The notes below the pieces were generated by a model. The model was not told the DNA's origin. It worked only from the letters and a program-made list of their open reading frames with translations, and did no database searches. The translations under genes were made by a program, and so were the position numbers. A stretch of 14,031 nt of DNA from Comamonadaceae bacterium (GTDB lineage: Bacteria > Pseudomonadota > Gammaproteobacteria > Burkholderiales > Burkholderiaceae): contig CANNNH010000023.1 of assembly GCA_947505915.1 (NCBI GenBank), positions 1 through 14,031 on the forward strand, given 5' to 3'. Of the stretch, positions 13,501 through 14,031 are shown piece by piece (the first letter of the stretch is position 1; each line of letters starts with the position of its first letter).

Positions 13501-14031
13501 TCAATCTGAAGCTGCCAGCAAACGAGCCACCGAAGCCAGATCGCCGCGCGGTGACAGGCCCCGGGCGTCCGGTCGCAGCGCACCGCGCAAATCATCGTGG
13601 TCATACACCATGAGGTGCACGCCGACGGTCTCTTGCAAGGGCTTACACAGGCTGCGGATGCTCAGCGCCTCGACACTGTCGCCGGTGAAACCGGTGACTG
13701 TACGCGGTTCGTAGTCCACCTGGTGCTCGATCAAGGCGATCTCAGCCGACTTGGGGTCGTCGCAAAACAGCTGGATGTAAATATCAGACAGACGCGTGGC
13801 CGTGCCGCGCCAGACCGCGCCGCCTAAAAACGGCCTGAATTCGGCCATGCGCTGCATCCAGAGCAGCGCCAGTTCGCGCAGTGCGGCGAGCTCGGCGGGC
13901 TGCGTGTCGGCGCAAAACAGCGCGATGTAGTCGCGCACAGCAGATTCCACCAGGTCGTTGTCAGGTAATGCCGTGCGGCCCGGCAAACCCAGCTGCTTGA
14001 CCGCACGGCGCTTGGCCGGCCCGTACTCCAG
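13501..14031 (-). CDS. Nucleotidyltransferase-like protein of unknown function (partial, N terminus missing)
   Basis: The reading frame stays open to the right edge, so 176 C-terminal residues are visible and the start lies outside. It opens with LEYGPAKRRAVKQLGLP. A helical region follows (DYIALFCADTQPAELAALRE), then FRPFLGGAVWRGTATRLSDI and YIQLFCDDPKSAEIALIEH. The GG-x-T-SDI arrangement resembles the start of a pol-beta-type nucleotidyltransferase fold, but the second acidic residue of the D-h-D/E pattern is tyrosine here. I recall related Burkholderiales proteins annotated, probably wrongly, as UDP-N-acetylmuramate-alanine ligase because they neighbour mpl. I see no ligase motifs in this part. 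No function is claimed. The stop is 67 bp before tlpA, suggesting co-transcription. Confidence 0.6.
   Translation of the reverse strand: MEYGPAKRRAVKQLGLPGRTALPDNDLVESAVRDYIALFCADTQPAELAALRELALLWMQRMAEFRPFLGGAVWRGTATRLSDIYIQLFCDDPKSAEIALIEHQVDYEPRTVTGFTGDSVEALSIRSLCKPLQETVGVHLMVYDHDDLRGALRPDARGLSPRGDLASVARLLAASD

Overview
The window is GC-rich chromosomal DNA from a betaproteobacterium, most likely a Comamonadaceae member (Polaromonas/Rhodoferax/Acidovorax type). The pointers are the ffh / ccsA-type / PP0621-type / ampD / nrdA / nrdB order, a lysine-alanine-rich histone H1-like gene with a terminal [12 protein letters not shown] tail, and the tlpA-accB-accC-prmA-DUF3426 cluster. The family assignment is inference from protein recognition. 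No mobile element, CRISPR array, tRNA or rRNA was seen.

Layout. Positions 1-643 (minus) are the N-terminal half of ffh (SRP GTPase), divergent from a plus-strand run: a CcsA/YpjD-like membrane protein (707-1507), a small membrane-anchored Cys/His protein (1504-1755) and ampD (1762-2376). A 264-bp regulatory region then leads to nrdA (2641-5577), with two NrdR boxes 31 bp apart embedded in a sigma70-type promoter and a leader with a 37-codon upstream ORF. nrdB (5711-6943) follows after 133 bp holding a large hairpin. A terminator closes nrdB. A strong hairpin precedes a repeat-rich histone H1-like gene (7128-7625), which ends in a textbook intrinsic terminator.

From 7768 to the right edge all genes lie on the minus strand and converge on the histone gene. 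In transcription order they are: a partial nucleotidyltransferase-like protein of unknown function (13501->14031), a TlpA-type thioredoxin (12903-13433), a 368-bp AT-rich gap, accB (12097-12534), accC (10737-12086), an intrinsic terminator, prmA (9766-10650), a zinc-ribbon/DUF3426 membrane protein (8681-9721) and a PfkB kinase resembling mycobacterial adenosine kinase (7768-8667).

How the genes work together. nrdA and nrdB encode class Ia ribonucleotide reductase, the dNTP supply, under probable NrdR control. AccB and AccC are the biotin carrier and biotin carboxylase of acetyl-CoA carboxylase, the first step of fatty acid synthesis. PrmA methylates ribosomal protein L11, Ffh targets membrane proteins, and AmpD recycles cell-wall muropeptides. 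This is housekeeping DNA and I see no new defence or mobile system. The points worth a second look are regulatory: the NrdR/promoter overlap and nrdA leader ORF, structured elements between nrdA, nrdB and the histone gene, a terminator set between accC and prmA, in-frame tandem repeats in the histone and AccB linker, and the gap where aroQ often sits.
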